NCBI RefSeq assembly: GCF_000024345.1
Contig: NC_013729.1
Span: forward strand, 4,588,001-4,652,000
Reading direction: 5' to 3'
DNA length: 64,000 nucleotides
Source of the DNA: Kribbella flavida DSM 17836
Lineage (GTDB): Bacteria; Actinomycetota; Actinomycetes; Propionibacteriales; Kribbellaceae
Positions 17,790 through 25,728 of the stretch are shown here, one piece after another. Made by a program: the position numbers and the translations under genes. The notes under the pieces are model-generated. The model was given only the letters and a program-made list of their open reading frames with translations. It had not been told where the DNA came from and made no database searches. Numbering within the stretch: the first letter of the stretch is position 1; each line of letters begins with the position of its first letter.

Positions 17790-18845
17790 TCAGCTCTCGA
17801 AGGCGGTCGGCAGGTACTGGTCGACGTTGTCCTTGGTGACGACCGGGGCGTACAGCTGCACGGTGCGCGGGACCTCGACCTCCACCAGGTCGCCGAGGGC
17901 CTTCTTCTGCACCAGCAGCCGGGCCAGCCGGACGCCGTCCGCGCCCTGCGTGGACGGGTAGATGACGGTCGCCCGCATCAGCGTGTTGCCGGCCTTGATG
18001 TCACGCATCACGTTCGCCGAGCCGGCGCCGCCGACGACGAAGAACTCCTTGCGGCCGGAGTTCTTGATCGCCGCCATCACGCCGACGCCCTGGTCGTCGT
18101 CGTGGTTCCAGAGCGCGTCGATCTTCGGAGCGGCCTGCAGCAGGTTGGCGGCGGCCTTCTCACCGGACTCGACGGTGAACTCCGCGGCGACCCGGTTGCT
18201 GACCTTCAGACCGCAGTCGGCCAGCGCCTCCTTGAAGCCCTGGCTGCGGGCCTGGGTCAGCGGCAGCGAGTCGATGCCGGCGATCTCGGCGATCACCGCG
18301 TCCTTCTTGCCCTTCATCTCCTGGCAGATGTAGGTGCCGGCCGACACCCCCATGCCCTTGTTGTCGCCGAGCACCGTGGTGCGGGCGGCGAAGTTGCTGC
18401 TGAACTCGCGGTCGACGTTGACCACCGTGATGCCGGCCTCCATCGCCTTGACCGCGACCGCGGTGAGCGCGGCGCCGTCGAACGGCAGCAGCACGATCGC
18501 GTCGACCTTCTGGTTGATGAAGGTCTCCACCTGGCTGATCTGCTGGTTCACGTCGTTGGTGCCCTCGGCGACGACCAGCTCCACGTCGCTGAACTTCTTC
18601 GCCTCGGCCTGGGTGGCCTTGGTGATGGCGGCCATCCAGCCGTGGTCGGCGGCCGGCGCGGAGAAGCCGATCCGGACCTTCTGGCCCGGCGCGTCGTTGC
18701 TGCCGCCGCCGGCCGCCGCCTGGGTGGTGTTGCTGTCGGAGGTCTTCTCGGCCTCCGGGGTGTTGCTGGTGCAGGCGATCAGCGCCAGCGAGCTCAGGCC
18801 GGCGATACCGGCGACCTTCAGGAACCGGACGGGTCGTGCGGACAT
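17790..18845 (-). CDS. CUT2-type sugar ABC transporter substrate-binding lipoprotein
   Basis: 351 residues. Lipoprotein signal with lipobox LIAC (Cys25), then a Ser/Asn-rich linker and a type I periplasmic binding fold: VRIGFSAPAADHGWMAAITKATQAEA, DAIVLLPFDGAALT and VVNVDREFSS, which are characteristic of RbsB/XylF-like proteins for pentoses, hexoses or inositol. DALWNHDDDQGVGVMAAI is the ligand-contact loop near the second hinge. ATG at 18845 with GGAGG. It follows the permease gene by 47 bases. Exposed on the outer face of the membrane, delivering sugar to the permease encoded upstream. Confidence 0.93.
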   Translation of the reverse strand: MSARPVRFLKVAGIAGLSSLALIACTSNTPEAEKTSDSNTTQAAAGGGSNDAPGQKVRIGFSAPAADHGWMAAITKATQAEAKKFSDVELVVAEGTNDVNQQISQVETFINQKVDAIVLLPFDGAALTAVAVKAMEAGITVVNVDREFSSNFAARTTVLGDNKGMGVSAGTYICQEMKGKKDAVIAEIAGIDSLPLTQARSQGFKEALADCGLKVSNRVAAEFTVESGEKAAANLLQAAPKIDALWNHDDDQGVGVMAAIKNSGRKEFFVVGGAGSANVMRDIKAGNTLMRATVIYPSTQGADGVRLARLLVQKKALGDLVEVEVPRTVQLYAPVVTKDNVDQYLPTAFES

Positions 18846-18892
18846 GCTGTCCTCCAAATGTGCTGCTTGTTCTACAGGGGTTGGTGCGACGG

Positions 18893-20191
18893 CTAGGAAC
18901 TGGTGGCGCGGGCGGCCAGGCGTTGCTGGAGGAGGACCGCGATCACGATGATCAGGCCCTTCGCCACCGACTGGGCGGACAGGCTCAGGTTGTTGAGGGT
19001 GAAGACGTTGTTCAGGGTGGTGAAGATGAGCACGCCGAACACGGTGCCGACGATCGTGCCGCGGCCGCCGGACAGCAGCGTGCCGCCGATCACCACCGCC
19101 GCGATCGCGTCCAGCTCGTACAGCACGCCGTGGGTGGAGGTGCCCGTGGTGGTGCGGGCCATCAGCATCACCGCGGCGATGCCGCAGCACACTCCCAGCA
19201 GCACGTAGAGCGCGACGGTGTGCCGCTGGACCTTGATGCCGGCCAGCCGGGCCGCCTCGGCGTTGCCGCCGACCGCGAAGGTCCGGCGGCCGAAGGTGGT
19301 CCGGTTCAGCAGCACCCAGCCCAGCGCCGCGACGAGCACGAACATCCAGACCAGCACCGGAACGCCGATCAGCGAGCCGCCGAAGACGTCGCTGAACGAG
19401 TTGACGGTGATGATCTGGGTCCGGCGGTCGGAGATGATCTCGGCCAGGCCGCGGGCGGCGGCCAGCATCGCCAGCGTCGCGATGAACGGCACGATCTTGC
19501 CGTAGGCAACGAGCACGCCGTTGACCAGGCCGCAGGCGGCGCCGACCAGCAGGGCGGTGCTGACCATGAAGATCACGCCGTAGTCGAGCGCCATCTGCTG
19601 GGTGGCCAGGGTGGTCGCCCAGACCGAGGCGAGGGCGAGGATCGCGCCGACCGACAGGTCGATGCCGCCGCCGGTGATGACGAAGGTCATACCGACACTG
19701 ACCACACCGATCACCGCGGCGGCCCGCAGAATCGTCAGCAGGTTGGCTCCGGTGGCGAACGTGTCGCCGGCGGTTGCGACGCCCACGATGCAGAGCAGCA
19801 CCAGCGCCACCAAGAGTCCGACGTTGCGCCCGATCCCGCCGGAGAACAACCCCAGTCCGCCGGTACGCCGCGGCGCTGCCGGCTGGGTCGTGGTCGTCTG
19901 CCCGGAGGCGGTCGCTGACGCGGTCGCTCCGTCGAGGGCCTGGGCCGGGAGTCCGTCCCGCGGCCCCTGGGCCGCCTGCGCCGGCAACCCGGCGCCGAGC
20001 GGCGAAGCCGGAGCCTCGGCGCCCGCCCGGCGGCCGGGCGATCCCGCGCCGGCCGCTTCCTTCGAGACCCCTCCCGCCGCCGGCGCGCCGCCTGGCGTCG
20101 CGCCGGTGGTGCTGGGGACGGAGTCCTGGACGGGGGACTTTCCGTTCGGTCCCTCGGGGGTTGTTCCTGGTCGTGCGACTTCCTCGCCCAT
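18893..20191 (-). CDS. CUT2-type sugar ABC transporter permease
   Basis: 432 residues. The first ~110 residues are a Pro/Ala/Gly-rich low-complexity cytoplasmic extension; the canonical RbsC/XylH permease begins near NVGLLVALVLLCIVG. Around ten membrane segments follow, with the signature ITGGGIDLSVGAILALASV and the cytoplasmic coupling loop FAVGGNAEAARLAGI that contacts the ATPase. ATG at 20191 overlaps the TGA of the ATPase gene (TGATG), with GGAAGGAAG upstream, indicating translational coupling. The long N-terminal extension is unusual; the family normally has 20-30 residues there. Confidence 0.92.
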   Translation of the reverse strand: MGEEVARPGTTPEGPNGKSPVQDSVPSTTGATPGGAPAAGGVSKEAAGAGSPGRRAGAEAPASPLGAGLPAQAAQGPRDGLPAQALDGATASATASGQTTTTQPAAPRRTGGLGLFSGGIGRNVGLLVALVLLCIVGVATAGDTFATGANLLTILRAAAVIGVVSVGMTFVITGGGIDLSVGAILALASVWATTLATQQMALDYGVIFMVSTALLVGAACGLVNGVLVAYGKIVPFIATLAMLAAARGLAEIISDRRTQIITVNSFSDVFGGSLIGVPVLVWMFVLVAALGWVLLNRTTFGRRTFAVGGNAEAARLAGIKVQRHTVALYVLLGVCCGIAAVMLMARTTTGTSTHGVLYELDAIAAVVIGGTLLSGGRGTIVGTVFGVLIFTTLNNVFTLNNLSLSAQSVAKGLIIVIAVLLQQRLAARATSS

Positions 20192-21834
20192 CACACGGCA
20201 CTTCCTTCCATCACCAGGTCGAGGACCCGGTGTTCGTCGATGTCCTGCGCGGGTCCGGTGTGCACGGCCCGCCCCTCCCGCATCACCACGACCCGGTCGG
20301 CCAGACCGAGCACTTCCTCGACCTCGCTGGAGACCAGCACGATCGCGACCCCGTTCGCCGCCAGCTTGCGGATCAGCGCGTAGATCTCCGAGCGCGCGCC
20401 GACGTCGACGCCCCGGGTCGGCTCGTCGAGCAGCAGCACCCGGCAGTCCCGGAGCAGCCAGCGCGCCAGCACGACCTTCTGCTGGTTGCCGCCGGACAGG
20501 TTGCGCACCGGGTGGTCGACTCCGGCCGGCCGGACGTCCAGCGCCTTGGTCAGTTCCTCGGCGGCCGTGCGCTCGGCGTGCCCGTTGAGCCATCCCGCGC
20601 TCGCGAACCGCTGCATGCTGGAGACCGTGATGTTCTTGTAGACCGCTTCGTCCAGCAGCAGCGCCTGGCTCTTGCGCTCCTCCGGCGCCAGACCGACACC
20701 GGCCTTCACCGCCGCCTGGACCCGGCCGGGCCTCAGCTCGACCCCGTCGACCTTGACCGTTCCGGTCGCCGGTCGCCGGGCGCCGTACACGGTCTCCAGT
20801 ACTTCGGACCGGCCGGAGCCGACCAGTCCGGTCAGGCCGAGGATCTCGCCGGCCCGGACCGCGAACCCGATGTCGGCGAACTCGCGCGGCCGGGACAGGC
20901 CGGTCACCTCGAGCACGGTCTTCGCGTCGCCCGGGACCGCCGCGCGCGGCGGGAACACGTACTCGATCGAGCGGCCGGTCATCAGGCGGATCAGCTCGGA
21001 GGTCGGCGTCTCGCGCGCGTCCAGGCCGGTCGCGACGGTCGCACCGTCCTTGAGCACGGTGACCCGGTCGCCGATCTCGCGGATCTCCTCGAGCCGGTGC
21101 GAGATGTAGATGACCGCGACGCCGCGAGCGGTCAGGTCGCGGATCACCCGGAACAGGTTGCTCACCTCTTCGGGGTCGAGCACCGCCGACGGCTCGTCCA
21201 TCACGATCAGCTGAGCGTCACGAGAAAGCGCTCTCGCCATGCTCACCACCTGCTGGCCCGCGGCCGGCAGCAGACCGACCGCGCGGCCGACCGGGATCTC
21301 GCCGTGACCGAGGCCGGTCAGCAGCTCGCGGGCCCGCACGTTCGTCTCGTGCCGGCGCGTCATGCCGAACCGGGCCGGCTCGTGACCGAGGAACACGTTC
21401 TCGGCGACGGTCAGGTCCGGCACCAGGTCGAGCTCCTGGTAGATCGCCGCGATCCCCAGGTCGATCGCCGCGGTCGGGCTGTTCAGCGCGACCTCGTTGC
21501 CGTTGACGATGATCGTGCCCTGGTCCGGCTGGTGCGCGCCGGTCAGCACCCTGATCAGCGTCGACTTGCCGGCGCCGTTCTGGCCCAGCAGGCAGTGCAC
21601 CTCGCCCCGCCGGACGTCCAGGTCCACGCCGTCCAGCGCCCGCACTCCCGGAAACTGCTTGACGATGCCCGTCATTCGCAGCAACTCGCCGTCCACCCCA
21701 TCACCCCTTCCACTGGCCCCACCCACGTCGTCCACCCGCACGTCTCGGCGAGCAGCCCCGCTCCCCGCGTTTCCCGGCACATCGGCGTTCGGCGCGTTCG
21801 CCGGACGGCCGGAAGGCTTGTCCTGGTCGTTCAC
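20191..21834 (-). CDS. CUT2-type sugar ABC transporter ATP-binding protein (two NBDs)
   Basis: 547 residues with two nucleotide-binding domains, as in RbsA/XylG. NBD1: Walker A GQNGAGKST, degenerate signature LLPAAGQQVVSMARAL, Walker B LIVMDEPSAVLD. NBD2: ILGLTGLVGSGRSEV (degenerate Walker A typical of the family), full signature NLSGGNQQKVVLARWL, Walker B VLLLDEPTRGVD. GTG start at 21834 overlaps the stop of the upstream ROK gene (GTGA), giving a ~45-residue hydrophilic N-terminal extension rich in Gly/Asp. A later start near LLRMTGIVKQF cannot be excluded. Energises uptake through the permease encoded next. Confidence 0.93.
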   Translation of the reverse strand: MNDQDKPSGRPANAPNADVPGNAGSGAARRDVRVDDVGGASGRGDGVDGELLRMTGIVKQFPGVRALDGVDLDVRRGEVHCLLGQNGAGKSTLIRVLTGAHQPDQGTIIVNGNEVALNSPTAAIDLGIAAIYQELDLVPDLTVAENVFLGHEPARFGMTRRHETNVRARELLTGLGHGEIPVGRAVGLLPAAGQQVVSMARALSRDAQLIVMDEPSAVLDPEEVSNLFRVIRDLTARGVAVIYISHRLEEIREIGDRVTVLKDGATVATGLDARETPTSELIRLMTGRSIEYVFPPRAAVPGDAKTVLEVTGLSRPREFADIGFAVRAGEILGLTGLVGSGRSEVLETVYGARRPATGTVKVDGVELRPGRVQAAVKAGVGLAPEERKSQALLLDEAVYKNITVSSMQRFASAGWLNGHAERTAAEELTKALDVRPAGVDHPVRNLSGGNQQKVVLARWLLRDCRVLLLDEPTRGVDVGARSEIYALIRKLAANGVAIVLVSSEVEEVLGLADRVVVMREGRAVHTGPAQDIDEHRVLDLVMEGSAV

Positions 21835-23105
21835 TGGGCGACTCCGGTGGCGTCGCGGCCGATCAGGGTCGGGTCGAGGAAGACCTGGTCCAGCGAGATC
21901 AGCGCCCCACCGCGGACCGCCGCCGTGAACCCGAGCTCCGACTGCACCACCCGGCACCCGCCACCGTCCGGCGCGATGACCCGATCGCGGATCGCGCTCT
22001 CCAGCGGTTCCTTCAGCCACGGACCGAGCACCGCGAAGTACCCGCCGAGCACCAGCGCGTTCGGGTTCAGGATGTTCACCAGGATCGCGCCGCCGATGCC
22101 CAGCCACGTCCCGACATCGGCGAGCGCGCGCAGCGTCCGCGCCTCGCCGGCCTCGGCCCGCCGGGTGATCTCGGCCAGCCGCTGCTCCACGTCGAGCGAC
22201 GGATCGCGAACCGGGTCATCAGGGTCGGTCGCCTTGTTCAGCAACGCCGTCAGACCGACAACCGTCTCCCAGCACCCGGTCCGGCCACAGCCGCAGATCC
22301 CACCGGCCGGAGCGACCGGCATGTGCCCGACCTCGCCGCTGAACCCGTGCCCACCAGGCAGCAGATGGCCCCCCGCGACCATCCCGCCACCGACACCGAC
22401 CGCGCCCGTCAGCAGCACGATGTCCTCGGCTTTGCCGTCGGTGTCCTTGCGCAGCTCGGTGTACGCCGCGAGCGCCGCCAGGTTGGCCTCGTTGTCCACC
22501 CGCACCGGGTACGCCGGTGCGTCGAGCCGCTCCTGCATCAGGTCGACGATCGGCAGCTCCGCCCACCCCAGGTTCGGCGCGAGCCGCAAGGAACCGGTCG
22601 TGCTCTGCACCAGGCCAGGAACCGCGAGCGTGACCCCGGCGGCCTCGCCGCCGCGGGCTTCGACGACCCGCACAGCCCCGCTGATCAGCTCCGCCAGCTG
22701 GTCGAGCGTCGTGCCGGGATCGAGGTGAGCGACGTCGAGCGGTACGCGCCGTTCGGTGACGATCTCGCCGCCGAGGTCGAGCGCGGTGACGGCGAGGTAG
22801 TCGACGTTGATCTCGGCGCCGACTCCGCAGACAGCGCTGCCGTCGAGCTCGACCAGCTGCCCCGGCCGTCCGAGGGCTCCTCGCTCGGACTCGGCCCGGC
22901 CCTCACGGAGCAGGCCACGGTCGACCAGCTCGGCGACCAGACTGGAGACGGTGGCCTTGTTCAGGCCGGTCTCGGCGGCGATCCGGGCGCGGGAACGGGG
23001 ACCGGCAGCCCGCACGTGCCGCAGCACGACGGACAAGTTGTTGCGGCGCAGCGAGACGTGGTCCGCAGCGACCACACCACCGCCTGCCCGCCCTTCGGTC
23101 AGCAT
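21831..23105 (-). CDS. ROK-family transcriptional regulator of the sugar transport operon
   Basis: 424 residues from the ATG at 23105 (a GTG at 23117 also has a good site). N-terminal winged helix-turn-helix (RIAAETGLNKATVSSLVAEL, about 40-60), then a sugar-kinase-like ROK domain with GVGAEINVDYLAVTALDLGG, the DNEANLAA sugar-binding segment and the zinc motif GICGCGRTGCWET. First gene of the operon; its stop overlaps the start of the ATPase gene, so autoregulation is likely. A 13-bp-arm inverted repeat matching XylR/ROK operators lies at 23189-23217, 84 bases upstream. Likely senses the imported sugar, xylose being the simplest guess given xylA. Confidence 0.92.
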   Translation of the reverse strand: MLTEGRAGGGVVAADHVSLRRNNLSVVLRHVRAAGPRSRARIAAETGLNKATVSSLVAELVDRGLLREGRAESERGALGRPGQLVELDGSAVCGVGAEINVDYLAVTALDLGGEIVTERRVPLDVAHLDPGTTLDQLAELISGAVRVVEARGGEAAGVTLAVPGLVQSTTGSLRLAPNLGWAELPIVDLMQERLDAPAYPVRVDNEANLAALAAYTELRKDTDGKAEDIVLLTGAVGVGGGMVAGGHLLPGGHGFSGEVGHMPVAPAGGICGCGRTGCWETVVGLTALLNKATDPDDPVRDPSLDVEQRLAEITRRAEAGEARTLRALADVGTWLGIGGAILVNILNPNALVLGGYFAVLGPWLKEPLESAIRDRVIAPDGGGCRVVQSELGFTAAVRGGALISLDQVFLDPTLIGRDATGVAQ

Positions 23106-23188
23106 GAGGCTCCCCACCCCCTTCTCCCCCGACAGGAGAACGGCCCGCGTTCACGCACCCCGACGAGCGTGTGTGATGGCGGTCACAG

Positions 23189-23217
23189 ACTTTGTCTGTT
23201 GAGCCAACAAACTAAGT
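23189..23217 (-). promoter_or_regulatory. ROK-type operator upstream of the transport operon
   Basis: ACTTTGTCTGTTG (23189-23201) and CAACAAACTAAGT (23205-23217) form an inverted repeat with 11 of 13 matches around a 3-base spacer. The half-site TTAGTTTGTTG is the form known for XylR/ROK regulators in Gram-positive bacteria. Confidence 0.65.
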
Positions 23218-23286
23218 AGCAGCTCACGCGGCGTCAAGATGTCGCGCCCACATTTTTTCCGAGCACCGCAAGATCGTCAGAACGGC

Positions 23287-23321
23287 AGAGAGCGCTCCCT
23301 GGCAGTCAGGGAGCGCTCCCT
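23287..23321. promoter_or_regulatory. Twin palindromic LacI-type operators, 21 bp apart
   Basis: AGAGAGCGCTCCCT (23287-23300) and the perfect palindrome AGGGAGCGCTCCCT (23308-23321; 16 bp perfect with the flanking C/G) have centres 21 bp apart, two helical turns, so two dimers would bind on the same DNA face. They lie between the ROK operon and the GH71/99-like gene. Confidence 0.65.
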
Positions 23322-23375
23322 GTGCGAACCGAGTCGAATTCTTGCGAGCTTTCCTCGAAGTCTTGCGATCAACCC

Positions 23376-23404
23376 TTGCGGGCCGAAGCGACCGTTTGTA
23401 CGCT
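23376..23404 (+). promoter_or_regulatory. Promoter of the GH71/GH99-like gene
   Basis: TTGCGG (23376-23381), exactly 17 bases, TACGCT (23399-23404), with the ATG 47 bases beyond. Three copies of CTTGCG at roughly 13-21 bp spacing precede and overlap the -35. Confidence 0.5.
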
Positions 23405-23450
23405 CGGCGCCACTCTCCGCAGTCCTGTCCGCCCATCCAGGAGCCTGCAC

Positions 23451-24992
23451 ATGGCACTCACACGACGTACTTTTCTGGCCGCGTCCGCGGCCGGCGCCGC
23501 CACCGCGGCCACCGGCGCCTCGGTCGGAGGCGCGCTGACCGCTTCTGCCACGACGGCAACACCGGTGGCGAGCCCTCCCGGCGACGTGGTCGGCAAGATC
23601 ACCGTGGGCTACCAGGGCTGGTTCGCCTGCGCCGGGGACGGTGCCCCGATCAACGGCTGGTGGCACTGGAGCAACAACTGGGGCCAGCCGCCGTCGCCGA
23701 CCAACAACGCACTCGGCAGCTGGCCGGACGTCCGCGACTACACAAGGACCTACCAGACGGCGTACTCGAACCTCGGCAACGGCCAGCCTGCCAAGCTGTT
23801 CTCGTCGTACGACCAGCAAACGGTGAACACGCACTTCCAGTGGATGCAGCAGCACGGCTGCGACACCGCGGCTCTGCAGCGGTTCAACCCATTCGGCGGC
23901 GAGGGGCCGACCCGCGACGCGATGGCGGTCAAGGTGCGCCAGGCCGCCGAACAGTACGGCCGGAAGTTCTACATCATGTACGACGCCACCGGCTGGCAGA
24001 ACATGCAGTCGGAGATGAAGCAGGACTGGACCAGCAAGATGAGCGCGTACACGGCCTCACCGGCGTACGCGCGGCAGAACGGGAAACCGGTCGTCTGCAT
24101 CTGGGGCTTCGGGTTCAACGAGGGAAACAAGACCTGGCCCGCAGCGGTCTGCCTGGACGTGGTCAACTGGTTCAAGAGCCAGGGCTGCTACGTGATCGGC
24201 GGCGTGCCGACGCACTGGCGACGCGGCGTCGAGGACTCGCGCCCCGGCTACCTGGACGTCTACCACGCCTTCAACATGCTCTCCCCGTGGATGGTCGGGC
24301 GGATCACCGACCTCGCCGGCGCGGACCACTTCTACGACAACGTCTATCTGCAGGACCAGGCCGACTGCAACGCCCACGGCATCGACTACCAGCCGTGCGT
24401 GATCCCCGGCGACCTGCAGTCCGGACACCGCCGGCACGGGGATCTGATGTGGCGGCAGTTCTACAACCTGAAGCGGGTCGGCGTGCAGGGTTTGTACATC
24501 TCGATGTTCGACGAGTACAACGAGGGCAACCAGATCGCCAAGACCGCGGAGAGCGCGGCCTGGGTTCCGCAGGGATCGGGGATCCGGGCGCTCGACGAGG
24601 ACGGCACCGCCTGCTCCGCGGACTACTACTTGCGGCTCACCAACGACGGCGGGCGCATGTTCAAGGGTCAGCTCGCGCTCACCCCGAACCGGCCGACCCC
24701 GCCGATGCCGGCCCAGGGCACCGGCGGCGTGATCTTCTACGAGCACGTCGACTACGGCGGCACCCCGGGACAGCCGCTTGCCAAGGGCAACTACACCCGC
24801 GCCCAGCTGCAGGCCGCCGGCGTCCAGGACAACTGGGCGTCGTCGGTCCGGATCCCGTCCGGCTGGACGGTCACCGCGTACTCCGAGGACAACTTCGGCG
24901 GCCAGTCCTGGACCTGGACGGCGAACACCGCGAACTTCACCACCCTGTCACCCAACGCCAACGACCACCTGACCTCCTGCCGCATCCAGTGA
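23451..24992 (+). CDS. Tat-exported GH71/GH99-like glycosidase with beta/gamma-crystallin-like tail
   Basis: 513 residues. The Tat signal (LTRRTFLAASAAGAATAA) is followed by a TIM-barrel domain, about 45-410: VGYQGWFACAGDGAPINGWWHW, KLFSSYDQQTVNTHFQWMQQHG, KFYIMYDATGWQ, GLYISMFDEYNEGNQI. The acidic residues in MYDATGW and MFDEYNEG are where GH71/GH99-like enzymes carry catalytic or substrate carboxylates. Residues about 430-513 form a beta/gamma-crystallin-like fold (VIFYEHVDYGG, TAYSEDNFGGQSWTW), usually calcium- or glycan-binding. ATG at 23451 with AGGAG. Often annotated as xylosidase/arabinosidase in actinobacteria, but I see no direct proof of that. Divergent from the sugar uptake operon, fitting a supplier of its substrate. 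Confidence 0.82.
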   Translation: MALTRRTFLAASAAGAATAATGASVGGALTASATTATPVASPPGDVVGKITVGYQGWFACAGDGAPINGWWHWSNNWGQPPSPTNNALGSWPDVRDYTRTYQTAYSNLGNGQPAKLFSSYDQQTVNTHFQWMQQHGCDTAALQRFNPFGGEGPTRDAMAVKVRQAAEQYGRKFYIMYDATGWQNMQSEMKQDWTSKMSAYTASPAYARQNGKPVVCIWGFGFNEGNKTWPAAVCLDVVNWFKSQGCYVIGGVPTHWRRGVEDSRPGYLDVYHAFNMLSPWMVGRITDLAGADHFYDNVYLQDQADCNAHGIDYQPCVIPGDLQSGHRRHGDLMWRQFYNLKRVGVQGLYISMFDEYNEGNQIAKTAESAAWVPQGSGIRALDEDGTACSADYYLRLTNDGGRMFKGQLALTPNRPTPPMPAQGTGGVIFYEHVDYGGTPGQPLAKGNYTRAQLQAAGVQDNWASSVRIPSGWTVTAYSEDNFGGQSWTWTANTANFTTLSPNANDHLTSCRIQ

Positions 24993-25010
24993 TTCCTGAC
25001 ACCGCCTGAA

Positions 25011-25053
25011 GAGCTGATCGAGCAGCACCGGATCATCGTTGCTCGATCAGCTC
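25011..25053. terminator. Bidirectional hairpin between convergent genes
   Basis: GAGCTGATCGAGCA (25011-25024) pairs perfectly over 14 bp with 25040-25053 around a 15-base loop, just past the hydrolase stop and seven bases before the convergent response-regulator stop. Confidence 0.8.
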
Positions 25054-25059
25054 ACCTGG

Positions 25060-25728
25060 TCAGCGGATGTGCGGATCGCGAGGGCGGACGAGTCCGGTGT
25101 CGTAGGCGATGATGGTCGCCTGCACGCGGTCCCGGGCGTCGAGCTTGCTCAGCAGCGCGTTCACATGGGTTTTCACGGTGCCGGTCGCCACGCCGAGTTC
25201 GTCGCCGATCTCGGCGTTGCTGCGACCTGCGGCCAGCAGCGCCAGGACTTCGCGCTCGCGCGGGGTGAGTCGGTCGAGGGTCTGGCTTGTTCCCGGCGTG
25301 GGGGCTGCTTGGGCGAAGGCATGGATCAGCCGGCGGGTCACCGTCGGCGCCAGCATCCCGTCGCCGGCCGCGATGACCCGGATGGCGGTCAGCAGGTCTT
25401 CGGGTCGGGCGTCCTTGAGCAGGAACCCGGACGCGCCGGACCTCAGCGCCTCGTACACGTAGGCGTCGAGGTCGAAGGTGGTGAGCACGAGCACGCGTGG
25501 CCGGTCCCCGCGACCGGTGATCAGCCGGGTTGCCGAGAGGCCGTCCAGACCGGGCATGCGGATGTCCATCAGCACCACGTCGGGATCGAGCTCGCCCGCC
25601 AGGGACACCGCCGTCGTGCCGTCACCTGCCTGGCCGACGACGGTCAGGTCAGGCTCCGCGTTCACGATCGCGGCGAACCCCGCGCGGACCACCACCTGAT
25701 CGTCGGCCACCAGCACCCGGACAGCCAT
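25060..25728 (-). CDS. NarL/LuxR-type response regulator
   Basis: 222 residues. Receiver domain 1-120 with acidic pair near Asp9/Asp10, phospho-acceptor Asp55 in VVLMDIRMPG, Thr in VLTTFD and Lys in FLLKDARP. C-terminal LuxR-type helix-turn-helix (LTPREREVLALLAAGRSNAEIGDELGVATGTVKTHV). ATG at 25728 overlaps the TGA of the kinase gene by one base (TGATG), so the two are translationally coupled partners. A direct repeat at 27751-27804, upstream of both the kinase and the divergent CPBP gene, is a good candidate target. Confidence 0.95.
   Translation of the reverse strand: MAVRVLVADDQVVVRAGFAAIVNAEPDLTVVGQAGDGTTAVSLAGELDPDVVLMDIRMPGLDGLSATRLITGRGDRPRVLVLTTFDLDAYVYEALRSGASGFLLKDARPEDLLTAIRVIAAGDGMLAPTVTRRLIHAFAQAAPTPGTSQTLDRLTPREREVLALLAAGRSNAEIGDELGVATGTVKTHVNALLSKLDARDRVQATIIAYDTGLVRPRDPHIR

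Noticed and set aside
16566-18896. 776-codon plus-strand frame opposite the Gfo/Idh and binding-protein genes
   Set aside because: Antisense shadow rich in Asp-Arg/Val-Gly dipeptides, with no conserved motif.
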